Shown here one piece after another: positions 26,376-35,144 of a DNA stretch of 64,000 nt (position 1 is its first letter; the number at the start of each line of letters is the position of its first letter). Position numbers and translations under genes: made by a program. Below the pieces are notes generated by a model, which saw only the letters and a program-made list of their open reading frames with translations, did not search any database and was not told the DNA's origin. Source of the DNA: Amphiplicatus sp046296195 (GTDB taxonomy: Bacteria; Pseudomonadota; Alphaproteobacteria; Caulobacterales; Parvularculaceae); NCBI GenBank assembly GCA_046296195.1, contig JBKBLR010000006.1, forward strand, positions 1-64,000, read 5' to 3'.

Positions 26376-27797
26376 ATGTCCGCCGTCACAAGACGCGAAG
26401 TTCTAAAGACCGCCCGACTCCTCGGCGCCTATGGTGCGGCGCCCTTCGCGATGAACCTCTTGCCTTTCAATGCGCTCGCCGCCTCGACCAGCGGCTACAA
26501 GGCGCTCGTCTGCGTTTTTCTGTTCGGAGGCATGGACAATCACGACACCGTGCTGCCTTACGACGAGCCTTCCTTTAACCAGCATGCGACCATCCGCCGT
26601 ACGCTGATGAATGAGTACAACCGGCTCGCAGGCGGCTCCTCGCGCACGCGGGCGCGGCTTCTGGCGCTCACCCCCTCAAACGCCGCCGATTTCGGCGGCC
26701 GCCAGTTCGCCCTGCCGGAGGCGCTCGGCCCGATCCAACAGCTTTTCGCGTCCGGGCGGGCGGCGATCGTCGCCAATGTCGGGCCGCTGATCGCGCCGCT
26801 CAATCGCGCGCAGTGGCGCAGCGGGAGCGGCCGTGCGCCCGAGCGTCTTTTCTCGCATAACGACCAGCAGTCGACCTGGATGGCGGCGGCGCCCGAGGGC
26901 GCGCGCTTCGGCTGGGGCGGGCGCCTCGGGGACATGGTGAACGCCTCGCGCGCCAACACCAACGCTTCCTTCACCGCCGTGTCGGTGTCGGGCAATACGG
27001 TCTACCTGACGGGGCAAGAAACGGCCGCCTTTTCGCTCGGCCTCAATGGCCCGGCGCAGATCCGGGCGATCAACCGGCCCGGCCTTTACAATTCGTCGGC
27101 CTTGCCCGGCCAGATCTCCAGCCTCGTGCAGGATGCGCCGAACGCGCGGACCAACCTCTTCGAGCGCGACGTCGCGACTATCCACCGCCGCTCGATCGCG
27201 CTCAACCGCGACCTCGAGGTCGCGCTCTCCGCGCAGCCGCCCTTCGTTACGACCTTCCCGACGAGCGGCCTCGCCCAACAGCTGCAGATCGTCGCGCGGA
27301 TGATCGCCGCACGCTCGACCCTCGGCGTGTCGCGCCAGATCTTCTTCGTTTCGACCGGCGGCTATGACACCCATTCGAGCCAGGCGCCGACGCTGACGGC
27401 GCTTCACACGACGCTCGGCGCGGCCATGCGCGCCTTTTACGACGCTACCGCCGAGCTCGGCGTCCAGAACGACGTCACCGCCTTCACCGCCTCCGATTTC
27501 GGCCGCACGCTCGCCGTCAACGATGACGGCAGCGACCATGGATGGGGCGGGCATCATTTCGTCATCGGGGGCGCCGTCAACGGCAACCGCATCGTCGGCG
27601 CCATGCCGCCGCCGGTCGTCAATCACGACCAGGACAGCGGCTCCGGCCGGCTCATCCCGACGATTGCGGTCGAGCAGTTCGCCGCCAGTCTTGCGGCCTG
27701 GTTCGGCCTCACCGCGAGCGAAATTCAGGCGGCCCTGCCGAACATCGGCAATTTCTCCGGGCCGATCGATCTCTTCAACGGCGCATCGAGCGCGTGA
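26376..27797 (+). CDS. DUF1501 family protein, Tat-exported
   Basis: 473 residues. The N-terminus carries a twin-arginine signal (TRREVLKTARLLGAYGAAPFA), so the protein is probably folded in the cytoplasm and exported. The body matches DUF1501, which resembles sulfatase/alkaline-phosphatase-fold proteins: VCVFLFGGMDNHDTVLPYDE early, FFVSTGGYDTHSSQ near 325, and SDFGRTLAVNDDGSDHGWGGHHF near 375-400, all rich in potential metal ligands. GAGGAG precedes the ATG. No enzymatic activity is established for the family. It is in an operon with the DUF1800 lipoprotein and the following barrel protein. Confidence 0.88.
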   Translation: MSAVTRREVLKTARLLGAYGAAPFAMNLLPFNALAASTSGYKALVCVFLFGGMDNHDTVLPYDEPSFNQHATIRRTLMNEYNRLAGGSSRTRARLLALTPSNAADFGGRQFALPEALGPIQQLFASGRAAIVANVGPLIAPLNRAQWRSGSGRAPERLFSHNDQQSTWMAAAPEGARFGWGGRLGDMVNASRANTNASFTAVSVSGNTVYLTGQETAAFSLGLNGPAQIRAINRPGLYNSSALPGQISSLVQDAPNARTNLFERDVATIHRRSIALNRDLEVALSAQPPFVTTFPTSGLAQQLQIVARMIAARSTLGVSRQIFFVSTGGYDTHSSQAPTLTALHTTLGAAMRAFYDATAELGVQNDVTAFTASDFGRTLAVNDDGSDHGWGGHHFVIGGAVNGNRIVGAMPPPVVNHDQDSGSGRLIPTIAVEQFAASLAAWFGLTASEIQAALPNIGNFSGPIDLFNGASSA

Positions 27798-27819
27798 GCA
27801 GCAAGGGGGGCGAAGAGCC

Positions 27820-28548
27820 ATGTCAGACAACCAGCGCCGGGGCCGGAACGGCATGAAGGCCATCGCGGCGTTCGCCGCTGCGGGCGCCATCGGCGCCGGC
27901 GGCGCCTTCGCCGTCGACCAATGCGAAACGAACTGCGGGCTTTCGCTCGCGCTTCTGCGCGACCGCGATCAGAGGGAAATGAAACTGGCGGGGCCGAGCC
28001 TGAAGCCCGCCCAAGCGGGCGCCCGCACAGAGCGGCCCGCGCTGCGTGAGGAGCCGACAAAAGCGTTCTTCGTGCGCGGCGGTTACACGGCCTTTGCAAG
28101 CGGCGGCGGTCTCGCGGACGGCAAGGGCGCCAACCTCTATTCCGGCGGCTATCGCAGCCGCATCAGCCAGCAATGGCCGCTGTCGCTCGAAGCCGAGGTC
28201 GCCTTCCAGCGCGACAAGGACACCGTCATCATCGGCCTCGGCCAGGAGGTCGCGACGCGGCGCGCCATCTCCGGCCTCGTCTCAATGCGCTATGACGGTC
28301 CGCGCTTTGGCAGGTTCACGCCCTATTTCTCCGGCGGCATGGGGCCGGCGCAGGTCAAGACGCGCCTCGATGACGGCGTCACCCCGCTTGAGAACTCCAA
28401 TATCGAGCTCGCCTATCAGGCGCGAGTCGGCGTCGCCTATCCGCTGACGAAGAAGTTCGCGCTGGAAGCCGGCTACCGGCTTCTCGGCGCGACCAACGAC
28501 GACATCAAGACGCATACGGCCGAGATCGGTCTCAACTACCGCTTCTAG
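27820..28548 (+). CDS. Small outer-membrane beta-barrel protein
   Basis: 242 residues from MSDNQRRGRNGMKAIAAF. A hydrophobic segment (about 12-33) ends in GGAFAVD and is probably a signal peptide. From about residue 85 the sequence alternates hydrophobic and polar residues in 8-10 strands (FFVRGGYTAF, LYSGGYRSRI, LSLEAEVAF, and similar) and ends in Phe (GLNYRF). These are hallmarks of an OmpA/OmpW-size barrel. Two Cys (QCETNC) lie just after the signal. It is 22 bp downstream of the DUF1501 gene, so the three are likely co-expressed. I cannot assign a ligand. Confidence 0.7.
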   Translation: MSDNQRRGRNGMKAIAAFAAAGAIGAGGAFAVDQCETNCGLSLALLRDRDQREMKLAGPSLKPAQAGARTERPALREEPTKAFFVRGGYTAFASGGGLADGKGANLYSGGYRSRISQQWPLSLEAEVAFQRDKDTVIIGLGQEVATRRAISGLVSMRYDGPRFGRFTPYFSGGMGPAQVKTRLDDGVTPLENSNIELAYQARVGVAYPLTKKFALEAGYRLLGATNDDIKTHTAEIGLNYRF

Positions 28549-28614
28549 ATCGGCCCTTGCGGCTGGCCGGCGCGCCGCTCTTTGGCTAGGGTCAACGCCA
28601 AGGAGAGACTTGTC

Positions 28615-30135
28615 ATGACGCCGGGAGTAAGGCCGGGCTTTCGCATCGTCGTTCTCGGCGGCGGCACAGCCGGATGGATGGCGGCATGCCTGATGGCGAA
28701 GCGCTGGCTGCCGATGGGCGCCGAGATCACCGTCGTCGAGTCGCCCGAAATCGGCATCATTGGCGTCGGCGAGGGATCGACGCCGCAACTGCGCGCCTTC
28801 TTCGAGGATCTCGGGATCGCCGAGCGCGACTGGATGCCGGCCTGCAACGCGACCTACAAGAACGGCATCAGCTTTCACGGCTGGTCGCGCGTTCCGGGAT
28901 ATCAGTCCTATTTCCACCCCTTCCCGTCGCCGATCGACGCGCACACCGCGCCGGCGTTTCACTTCAATTCCTTCTGCCGGCGGCGCGGCGCCGATCTTCC
29001 TGCGACTTCCGACCGGTTTTTCCTGTCGGCGAAGCTCGCCGAACGGCGTCTTGCGCCGCTGCCGGCGCGAAATTTTCCCTTCGACATCGCCTATGGCTAT
29101 CATTTCGACGCCTATCTCGTGGGCTCATTTCTTCGCCGCCATGCGGAAGGGCGCGGCGTCCGTCATGTCGAGGGGCGGGCCGCCGGGATCGCGCTTGACG
29201 AAACAGGCGCCGTGAGCAGCCTTGCGCTTGATGACGGCAGGACGATCGAGGCGGATTTCTTCGTCGACTCGACCGGCTTTCGCAGCCTGATCCTGCAGGA
29301 GCGCCTCGGCGTTCCTTTCCGGTCTTTTAAAGAAAACCTCTTCAACGATTCCGCCGTCGTCATGCCGACGCCGCCGGACCCGACCGGCCTTGGCTCGGCG
29401 ACGCGCGCGATCGCCATGAACGCCGGCTGGCGCTGGGACATTCCGCTGACGAATCGCAGCGGCAATGGCTATGTCTATGCGTCGGACTTCATTTCGGCGG
29501 AGGAGGCGGAAAGCGAACATCGCGCCGCCCTCGGCCTTCTCAACGCCGACACCCTGGCGCGCCACCTGAAGATGAAGGTCGGCCGCGTCGAGCGGCACTG
29601 GGAGAAGAACTGCCTCGCCGTCGGTCTCAGCCAGGGCTTCATCGAACCGCTGGAGGCGACGGCGCTGCACCTCGTGCAGGCGACGGTCGAGGGCTTCATC
29701 GACGCCTTCGAGCGATCCGGCTTCGACGAATCCGGCCGGCGCGCCTTCAACAAAAGGATCAACGCCCGCTTCGAAGGCGTGCGCGACTATATCGTCTGCC
29801 ACTATCAGGCGAGCCTGCGCGACGACACGGAGTATTGGCGGGCGAACGCCGCCAATCAGACGCGCTCCGCCTCGCTCGACGCAATCCTTGAGTGCTGGCG
29901 CCGCGGCGGCGACATCCGCGAGGAGGTGCGCCGCCAGGACATCGGCAAGTACTATACGGACATGTCCTGGGTCTGCCTGCTCGGCGGCTATGGCAATTAT
30001 CCGCGGCGCTTGCGCCCTCCGGCGCCGGAGGAACGCCGCTTCGATATGGCCGTGATCGACGATTTCGTCGAACGCTGCGCGCTCAACTTCCCCGATCACC
30101 GCGCCGCCTTGTCCGCCGGCGAGCGCGCCGGTTGA
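28615..30135 (+). CDS. Flavin-dependent halogenase (tryptophan halogenase family), copy 1
   Basis: 506 residues from the ATG at 28615, with AAGGAG about 9 bp upstream. The FAD-binding GGGTAGW is at 15-21. GEGSTPQ at 52-58 follows. A Lys in NATYKNG (about Lys82) corresponds to the catalytic lysine of PrnA. GWRWDIPL carries the halogenase hallmark WxWxIP, and a Glu in FIEPLEAT corresponds to the second catalytic residue. The family forms HOCl from FADH2, O2 and chloride and passes it to an aromatic substrate. No flavin reductase or biosynthetic cluster lies nearby, so the substrate is unknown. It lies downstream of the barrel protein and converges with copy 2. Confidence 0.9.
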   Translation: MTPGVRPGFRIVVLGGGTAGWMAACLMAKRWLPMGAEITVVESPEIGIIGVGEGSTPQLRAFFEDLGIAERDWMPACNATYKNGISFHGWSRVPGYQSYFHPFPSPIDAHTAPAFHFNSFCRRRGADLPATSDRFFLSAKLAERRLAPLPARNFPFDIAYGYHFDAYLVGSFLRRHAEGRGVRHVEGRAAGIALDETGAVSSLALDDGRTIEADFFVDSTGFRSLILQERLGVPFRSFKENLFNDSAVVMPTPPDPTGLGSATRAIAMNAGWRWDIPLTNRSGNGYVYASDFISAEEAESEHRAALGLLNADTLARHLKMKVGRVERHWEKNCLAVGLSQGFIEPLEATALHLVQATVEGFIDAFERSGFDESGRRAFNKRINARFEGVRDYIVCHYQASLRDDTEYWRANAANQTRSASLDAILECWRRGGDIREEVRRQDIGKYYTDMSWVCLLGGYGNYPRRLRPPAPEERRFDMAVIDDFVERCALNFPDHRAALSAGERAG

Positions 30136-30420
30136 GCCGTCGCTCGGCATGCCCGGCGCAAGGTTTTCTGCTGGGTCCGGCGCGAAAGGGCGCCCATTCC
30201 GCACTCTGATATTTTCGCCTGCGAGGGATATCGCCGACATCCTTTCAGGCGCCCGCGCAATGCGCACGGACCTTTAAAATCGGGGCCTGAAACGGAAATC
30301 GCGCCGGCGGCGGGGCCGCGGCGCGAACATGATCATCAAGGCCGGAACGCCGCCCAAACTCAAGAGGCGATCATGCTTGACGCCGATCACATTTGGTTAA
30401 CAGGGCCGGCGCACGCTGTG
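30136..30420. other. Spacer between the two convergent halogenase genes
   Basis: 285 bp between two stop codons. I see no convincing gene, no clean bidirectional terminator and no repeat. The short open frames are Arg/Ala-rich. It contains moderately AT-rich patches (about 30205-30290 and 30360-30410) but no recognisable motif. Confidence 0.5.
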
Positions 30421-31938
30421 TCACGCCGCGCAATGGGCCTTGATGTAATCGGCGTGCGGCGTCGCGGCGCCCGCCGCACGGTCAATCAGGACACGGATAT
30501 TGGCGAGAAATTCATCGAGCTGGGCCTCGCCGAGGCCGTCCGCCAGCGGATGATGGCGATGAGGCGCAAGGCGCTGACCGGTCATCACCTGCAGCCATCC
30601 GGTTTCGGTGAAGAGCTCCTCCTGCTCGCGATAAATGCGCCCCGTCGATTGAAAGAGGTCAATCTTCGCCTGCAGCGCGTCCGGCGCGGCGATCTCGCGC
30701 CGCTCGATCCAGAATGGGGAATCATCGCGCTCATTGGCGTGATAGTGAAGGATGATGAAGTCGCGGATGCGTTCGAACTCGAAGCGCGACTGGCGGTTGA
30801 ACTCCGCGATCAGCGCCGGGTCGAAATGGCGGTCCGGGAACATCGAGACGAGTCGGCTCACCCCTGACTGGATGAGATGGATAGATGTCGACTCGAGCGG
30901 TTCTAGAAATCCAGAGGCGAGCCCCAGCGAGACGCAGTTCTTCACCCACTGGCGTTTCCTCATGCCAGTCGTGAAACGCAAAAAGCGCGGCTCGGCGAGA
31001 AGTTCGCCTTCGAGGTTCGCTTTGAGGACCGCGACCGCCTCGTCGTCCGAGATGAATCGGCTGCAATAGACATGGCCGTTGCCGACGCGGTGCTGGAGCG
31101 GAATGCGCCATTGCCAGCCGGACGTGCGTGCGCTCGCCTGCGTATAGGGGCGCAAGCGGCCGCCATGCGCGCAAGGCGCGGCGACCGCGCGGTCGCAAGG
31201 GAGCCAATGCGTCCAGTCCTCATAGCCCGCCTTCAGCGCGCCCTCGATGAGAACGCCGCGAAAACCCGAGCAGTCGATGAAGAAGTCGCCGTCGATGCGC
31301 AGGCCGGCTTCAAGCGTCACGCCGTCGATGAACCCGGTGACGCCGTCGAGCCGCACGTCGACGATCTTGCCTTCGATGCGGGCGACCCCCGCCGCTTCCG
31401 CCCGTTTACGCAAAAAACGCGCGTAAAGCGCGGCGTCAAAATGAAAGGCGTGCCGCGTGCCGGACAGGCGCGAGGCGCCGACGCGCTCCAAGATCGCAAA
31501 GCGGTCGCGACGCGCGATCTGATAGTTGAGCGAATAGTCCCACAGCGAACCGCCCTTGCCGGCGCGGCGCGCGCGCAGCCAAAAATGGTGAAACGGCGTC
31601 AGCCCCAGCGGCATGCCGATGTCGCCGAAGGCGTGCATGTAGCTGTCGCCGAGGCGGCCCCAGTCGTTGAACTCAATCCCTAGCTTGAACGTGCCTTGCG
31701 TCGCGCAGACGAAGTCCGTCTCATCGATATCGAGAAAGCTGTTGAGCAGCCGGATTTGCGGGATCGTCGCCTCGCCGACGCCGACGATGCCGATCTCCTC
31801 CGATTCAACAAGTGTGATCGCGAGCTGAGGTCCAAACGCCTTTGCAAGCACCGCGGCCGCCATCCATCCCGCCGCGCCGCCCCCGACGATGATGACGGAG
31901 CGGACTTTGGTCGGCGCTTCTGCCTCGGGGGAACTCAT
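30421..31938 (-). CDS. Flavin-dependent halogenase (tryptophan halogenase family), copy 2
   Basis: 505 residues. FAD-binding GGGAAGW is at 19-25 and GEATIPQ at 55-61. The catalytic-type Lys in ATQGTFKLG is at about residue 85. The WxWxIP motif is present as GWQWRIPL, and FLEPLESTSIHLIQ carries the second catalytic Glu. All halogenase hallmarks are intact. The sequence clearly differs from copy 1 (for example YMHAFGDIGMPLGLTPFHHFW in place of the histidine-rich segment there), so this is an old paralogue rather than a recent duplicate. It lies downstream of the maltodextrin-type TonB receptor gene, separated by a strong terminator, so it may have its own promoter or depend on read-through. Confidence 0.9.
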   Translation of the reverse strand: MSSPEAEAPTKVRSVIIVGGGAAGWMAAAVLAKAFGPQLAITLVESEEIGIVGVGEATIPQIRLLNSFLDIDETDFVCATQGTFKLGIEFNDWGRLGDSYMHAFGDIGMPLGLTPFHHFWLRARRAGKGGSLWDYSLNYQIARRDRFAILERVGASRLSGTRHAFHFDAALYARFLRKRAEAAGVARIEGKIVDVRLDGVTGFIDGVTLEAGLRIDGDFFIDCSGFRGVLIEGALKAGYEDWTHWLPCDRAVAAPCAHGGRLRPYTQASARTSGWQWRIPLQHRVGNGHVYCSRFISDDEAVAVLKANLEGELLAEPRFLRFTTGMRKRQWVKNCVSLGLASGFLEPLESTSIHLIQSGVSRLVSMFPDRHFDPALIAEFNRQSRFEFERIRDFIILHYHANERDDSPFWIERREIAAPDALQAKIDLFQSTGRIYREQEELFTETGWLQVMTGQRLAPHRHHPLADGLGEAQLDEFLANIRVLIDRAAGAATPHADYIKAHCAA

Positions 31939-31982
31939 GGCGTGATGCTACAGGGCGCGGCGATGCCGGATCAATGCGGCGA

Positions 31983-32020
31983 AGAAAAGCCCCGCCGGCT
32001 CGGGAGAAAGCCGGCGGGGC
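31983..32020 (-). terminator. Intrinsic terminator after the TonB receptor gene
   Basis: On the minus strand GCCCCGCCGGCT pairs perfectly over 12 bp with AGCCGGCGGGGC around an 8-base loop, followed by TTTTCT. It lies 26 bp beyond the receptor stop codon, between it and halogenase copy 2. Confidence 0.85.
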
Positions 32021-32045
32021 CTTGATAACGCTCGGGAGGGAGCGC

Positions 32046-34847
32046 TTAGAACCGGTATGAGATCCCGAATCGGTAGGTTCTGCCGAAGTCCTGATAATCG
32101 CGGATCGCAAGGCTGCTGAGGCCTTGCAGAGTCACGAAAGGTTCGTTCGTCAGGTTCTGGCCTTCGATAACGACGCCGAAGCCCTCAAGCGGCCCGCGCT
32201 GGAAATCGTAGCCGATCTGGGCGTCGATCACATGCTCAGGCTCGACGATGACGAAGTCGGCCGCGTTGCCGAAGCCCGGAACCTCGCCGAGGAAACGCGC
32301 GCGGTAGCGATCGGAGGCGCGCACGCGGAAGCCGTCGCGCTCGTAATAGAGCGTCATGCTCGCCGTGCGCTTCGAGAAGCCCGGCACCGGGATCGAAACG
32401 CCTGGGATCGGCTCGATCTTGCTGCCGTTAAAGGCGACGCTGCCGATGAAGCCGAAGCCTTCGAGCGCCGGCGTCAGCACGCCGAACGGGATTGAGGCCG
32501 CCACTTCGACGCCGCGGACGTAACCGCCGGACTGGTTCGTCGGCACGTTGACGATGCCGACCGTCGTATCGGGGACTGGATCGCCCGAGCGAGTCGGGAA
32601 GCCCGCGAAGTCGGCGACATAGCCGCCGCCCGAGAAAATGTAGTTCTCGAACAGCTTGTAATAGGCCGACACGGCGAAATAGGCACCCTCGGCGAAATAG
32701 TTCTCATACGACACGTCGAACTGATCGACTATCCAGGGCTGCAGGAACGGGTTGCCGCCGGACGCGCTGTAATAGGTCTGGCCGGCGGCGAGGTTCGCCG
32801 TGTCGTTCGCCGGATTGCCGTCGGAGTTGATGCCGCCGGTGAACGCCGCGTTGTAATTGACCTGCTGGCTGATCGAGAGCTGGTCCATGCGCGGACGCAT
32901 CGCGACGCGCGCCGCGCCGAGACGGATATACTGATCCGGCGCGAACTCCATCGAGAGGTTCATGCTCGGATAGATCTTGGTGTATTTGGCGCCGTCGGAC
33001 ACGGTTTCGACTGCGACATTCGGCGCGACGCCCGCAGCGCGCGCGCCGGTCGAGCTCTGGTCGGTGTGCACGACCTGCACGCCGATATTGCCGGTGACCG
33101 GCAGCGAGCCGACCGTGGTCTCGATGTCGAACTTGACGAAGCCGGTCAGAACCTTCTCGTCGACCTGCCAGCTCTTCGTCAGCACGTCGGCGTTAAAGTT
33201 GCGGGTCTGGATGACGATCGGGCTAGCGATCAGCGCGAACGGATCATAGCTGACCATCGGCCCGAGGCCGAGATAGCCGAGCTCGGTCGGCTCCAGCAGC
33301 AAGTCAGCCGGGATCGGCACGAAGGTCTGGAAGCCGGCGAGGTCGATGAAGAACTCGTTGGCGACCTTTTCCTTCTGGCGATCGGTATAGTCGCCGCCGA
33401 TCGAGACGGCGCGGAAGAAGCCGCCGTCGATGTCGTAATTGGCGGCCAGACGGAGTTGCAGCAGATCTTCCTCGATCTCCGGCCGGTTATAGAAACCGAC
33501 CTGGCCGCCCTGCGCGACCTGGACGCCCATCTCGTCGAAGCGGTCACCGCCCCAGCCGAGCGGGCTGGTGATGCCGATGATGGCGGTGTTCGAATAATCG
33601 AGCGTGTTGCCCGAAAAGCGCGTGCCGCGCCGGTCGGTCACAAAATCAAGATTGTCCGTCGCGCCGACGCCGACTCCCGATCCCGTGCCGGAGTAGGTTT
33701 CAAGGATGCCATCGAGACGGTCGACGAAGGAATAGGCGGCGTCGAAAACGAAGGAGAGGCGCTCATTCACCTGGAACTTGTTGTTCCAACCGAAGGAGAA
33801 AAGGTCGGCGTTGCGCTCTTCGGCGTCGTTGCGGATGACGCCCTTAACATTTCCGAACGTGCCTGACGTCACGAAGCCGTCTTGCGCGACGACGTTCGTC
33901 AGCGAAAGCGGGCCGAAGAACGTCGTCCCCGGCGCGCAGCAGGCGAAACCGAGCGGCAGCTCGACGCCGCGCAGCGTGCGCAGCTCGTTGAAGTTGGTGT
34001 AATAGCCGTCGAGGGTCGATGTGAATTTCTCGTTCGGCTCCCACTGCAGCGTCGCGAACACGCCGTCGCGGTGCAGCTCCGTCGATTGAACGTAAGGTTT
34101 GACGCCGCCGATGACCGAGTTGCCGAGGGCCTCGAGCGGAGAGCCGTAGCCCCACGCATTGAACCGCTCGACCTGGTTCGGCGTCAGCGTGCGCGCATAG
34201 CCGATGGCGACGCCGATCGTGTCATCGGCGAACTGGTCGATATAGGTCGCGCTGACGTCGTAGCCGATCCCCGGCGTGCCGGCGTTGAGCGCGCCGACTT
34301 CGTTGATGATGCCGCGGCCGGTCAGAACGATCCGGCGATCGCTGTAGTCGAGCGGGCGCGCGGTGCGCAGATCGACAACGCCCGCCACCCCTTGCCCCAC
34401 AAGGCTGGCGTCGGGCGTTTTGAAGACGACCGCCGAGCTGACGAGTTCGCCCGGATAAGCGTCGAATTCGGCGCTGCGGTTGTCATTCGTCGTCACCTGC
34501 TGGCGACCATTGAGGAGCGTATTGGTGAAGTCGGGCCCAAGGCCCCGGAGGCTGATTGAGCGCGCGCGGCCATTGACGCGTTGCGCCGCAAGGCCCGGCA
34601 GGCGCGACAGCGATTCAGCGATCGAAAAGTCCGGCAGCTTGCCGATGTCTTCCGCCGAAACCGCCTCGACGATCGAGGAGTTGTCCCGCTTCTCGGCGAT
34701 CGAGTCGCCGATCGACTTGCGGATGCCGGTGACGATGATCTCGTCTGATTTTTCGTCCGTGCTCTGAGCGAAGGCCGGAGCGGCTAGAGCGATCGCCGCC
34801 CCGGACGACAACAGCGCGGCGCGCAAAAGCTTCACTTCCTTACGCAT
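32046..34847 (-). CDS. TonB-dependent outer-membrane receptor, maltodextrin-type
   Basis: 933 residues from the ATG at 34847, preceded by GGGAGG. The signal peptide is MRKEVKLLRAALLSSGAAIA... ending APAFAQ. The plug domain starts with TonB-box-like DEIIVTGIRKSI and includes SRLPGLAAQRVNGRARSISL and LLNGRQQVTT. A 22-strand-type barrel follows, ending FGISYRF. The long form with IGKLPDFSIAESLSRLPG is typical of carbohydrate receptors of Caulobacter and Xanthomonas (MalA-like). Neighbouring alpha-glucan enzymes and a shared operator suggest maltodextrins as ligand; that is inference. Upstream in-frame sequence reaching 35066 overlaps regulatory DNA and is rejected. Confidence 0.88.
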   Translation of the reverse strand: MRKEVKLLRAALLSSGAAIALAAPAFAQSTDEKSDEIIVTGIRKSIGDSIAEKRDNSSIVEAVSAEDIGKLPDFSIAESLSRLPGLAAQRVNGRARSISLRGLGPDFTNTLLNGRQQVTTNDNRSAEFDAYPGELVSSAVVFKTPDASLVGQGVAGVVDLRTARPLDYSDRRIVLTGRGIINEVGALNAGTPGIGYDVSATYIDQFADDTIGVAIGYARTLTPNQVERFNAWGYGSPLEALGNSVIGGVKPYVQSTELHRDGVFATLQWEPNEKFTSTLDGYYTNFNELRTLRGVELPLGFACCAPGTTFFGPLSLTNVVAQDGFVTSGTFGNVKGVIRNDAEERNADLFSFGWNNKFQVNERLSFVFDAAYSFVDRLDGILETYSGTGSGVGVGATDNLDFVTDRRGTRFSGNTLDYSNTAIIGITSPLGWGGDRFDEMGVQVAQGGQVGFYNRPEIEEDLLQLRLAANYDIDGGFFRAVSIGGDYTDRQKEKVANEFFIDLAGFQTFVPIPADLLLEPTELGYLGLGPMVSYDPFALIASPIVIQTRNFNADVLTKSWQVDEKVLTGFVKFDIETTVGSLPVTGNIGVQVVHTDQSSTGARAAGVAPNVAVETVSDGAKYTKIYPSMNLSMEFAPDQYIRLGAARVAMRPRMDQLSISQQVNYNAAFTGGINSDGNPANDTANLAAGQTYYSASGGNPFLQPWIVDQFDVSYENYFAEGAYFAVSAYYKLFENYIFSGGGYVADFAGFPTRSGDPVPDTTVGIVNVPTNQSGGYVRGVEVAASIPFGVLTPALEGFGFIGSVAFNGSKIEPIPGVSIPVPGFSKRTASMTLYYERDGFRVRASDRYRARFLGEVPGFGNAADFVIVEPEHVIDAQIGYDFQRGPLEGFGVVIEGQNLTNEPFVTLQGLSSLAIRDYQDFGRTYRFGISYRF

Positions 34848-34902
34848 CAGATCCCTCCCGGTTGCGTTTTTGACCGGCCATGGCGACCGGCGCATTGAGG
34901 GG

Positions 34903-34931
34903 TTTATCGCAATTTTCTGCAAATCCGTCAA
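34903..34931 (-). promoter_or_regulatory. TonB receptor promoter with a LacI-type operator in its spacer
   Basis: Minus-strand TTGACG (34926-34931), a 17 bp spacer and GATAAA (34903-34908) form a good sigma-70 promoter about 60 bp before the receptor start. The spacer holds TGCAGAAAATTGCG (34908-34921), a copy of the TTGCA-N6-TGCAA palindrome found at three other promoters. A repressor bound there would directly block RNA polymerase. Confidence 0.75.
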
Positions 34932-35061
34932 TAAATCATCATGAATTCGCGCCAACCCGCCCCTGATCGGCCGGCGACAGGCGAGTTGCCTGCCGGTTTC
35001 GATAATGGTTCTGCGCGCCAGACCGGGAAAGGCGCAGCGATCGGGGGCCGCCAATCGGTAC

Positions 35062-35075
35062 TGCAAAATTTTGCA
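35062..35075. promoter_or_regulatory. Perfect palindrome TGCAAAATTTTGCA, probable LacI-family operator
   Basis: A 14 bp perfect palindrome in the AT-rich part of the region between eda and the TonB receptor gene. It is the best copy of the TTGCA-N6-TGCAA motif in the window. Its centre is 154 bp upstream of the operator that lies inside the receptor promoter, so it could be an auxiliary site for DNA looping. Confidence 0.65.
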
Positions 35076-35082
35076 AATTTGC

Positions 35083-35096
35083 TGCAGACCGCTGCA
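35083..35096. promoter_or_regulatory. Second upstream operator copy TGCA-N6-TGCA
   Basis: TGCAGACCGCTGCA has the same half-sites and spacing as the neighbouring palindrome. The centres are exactly 21 bp apart, two helical turns, which places both on the same DNA face. The central six bases are GC-rich, unlike the other copies. Confidence 0.5.
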
Positions 35097-35144
35097 AATC
35101 CCGCCTTCGGCGCTGCAATATAAGCAAGTGGAGCCGGCGCGCGG

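Noticed and set aside
34848..35066. N-terminal extension of the TonB receptor to 35066
   Set aside because: The extension covers the promoter and operator sites, and the signal peptide starts at 34847 after a good ribosome site.
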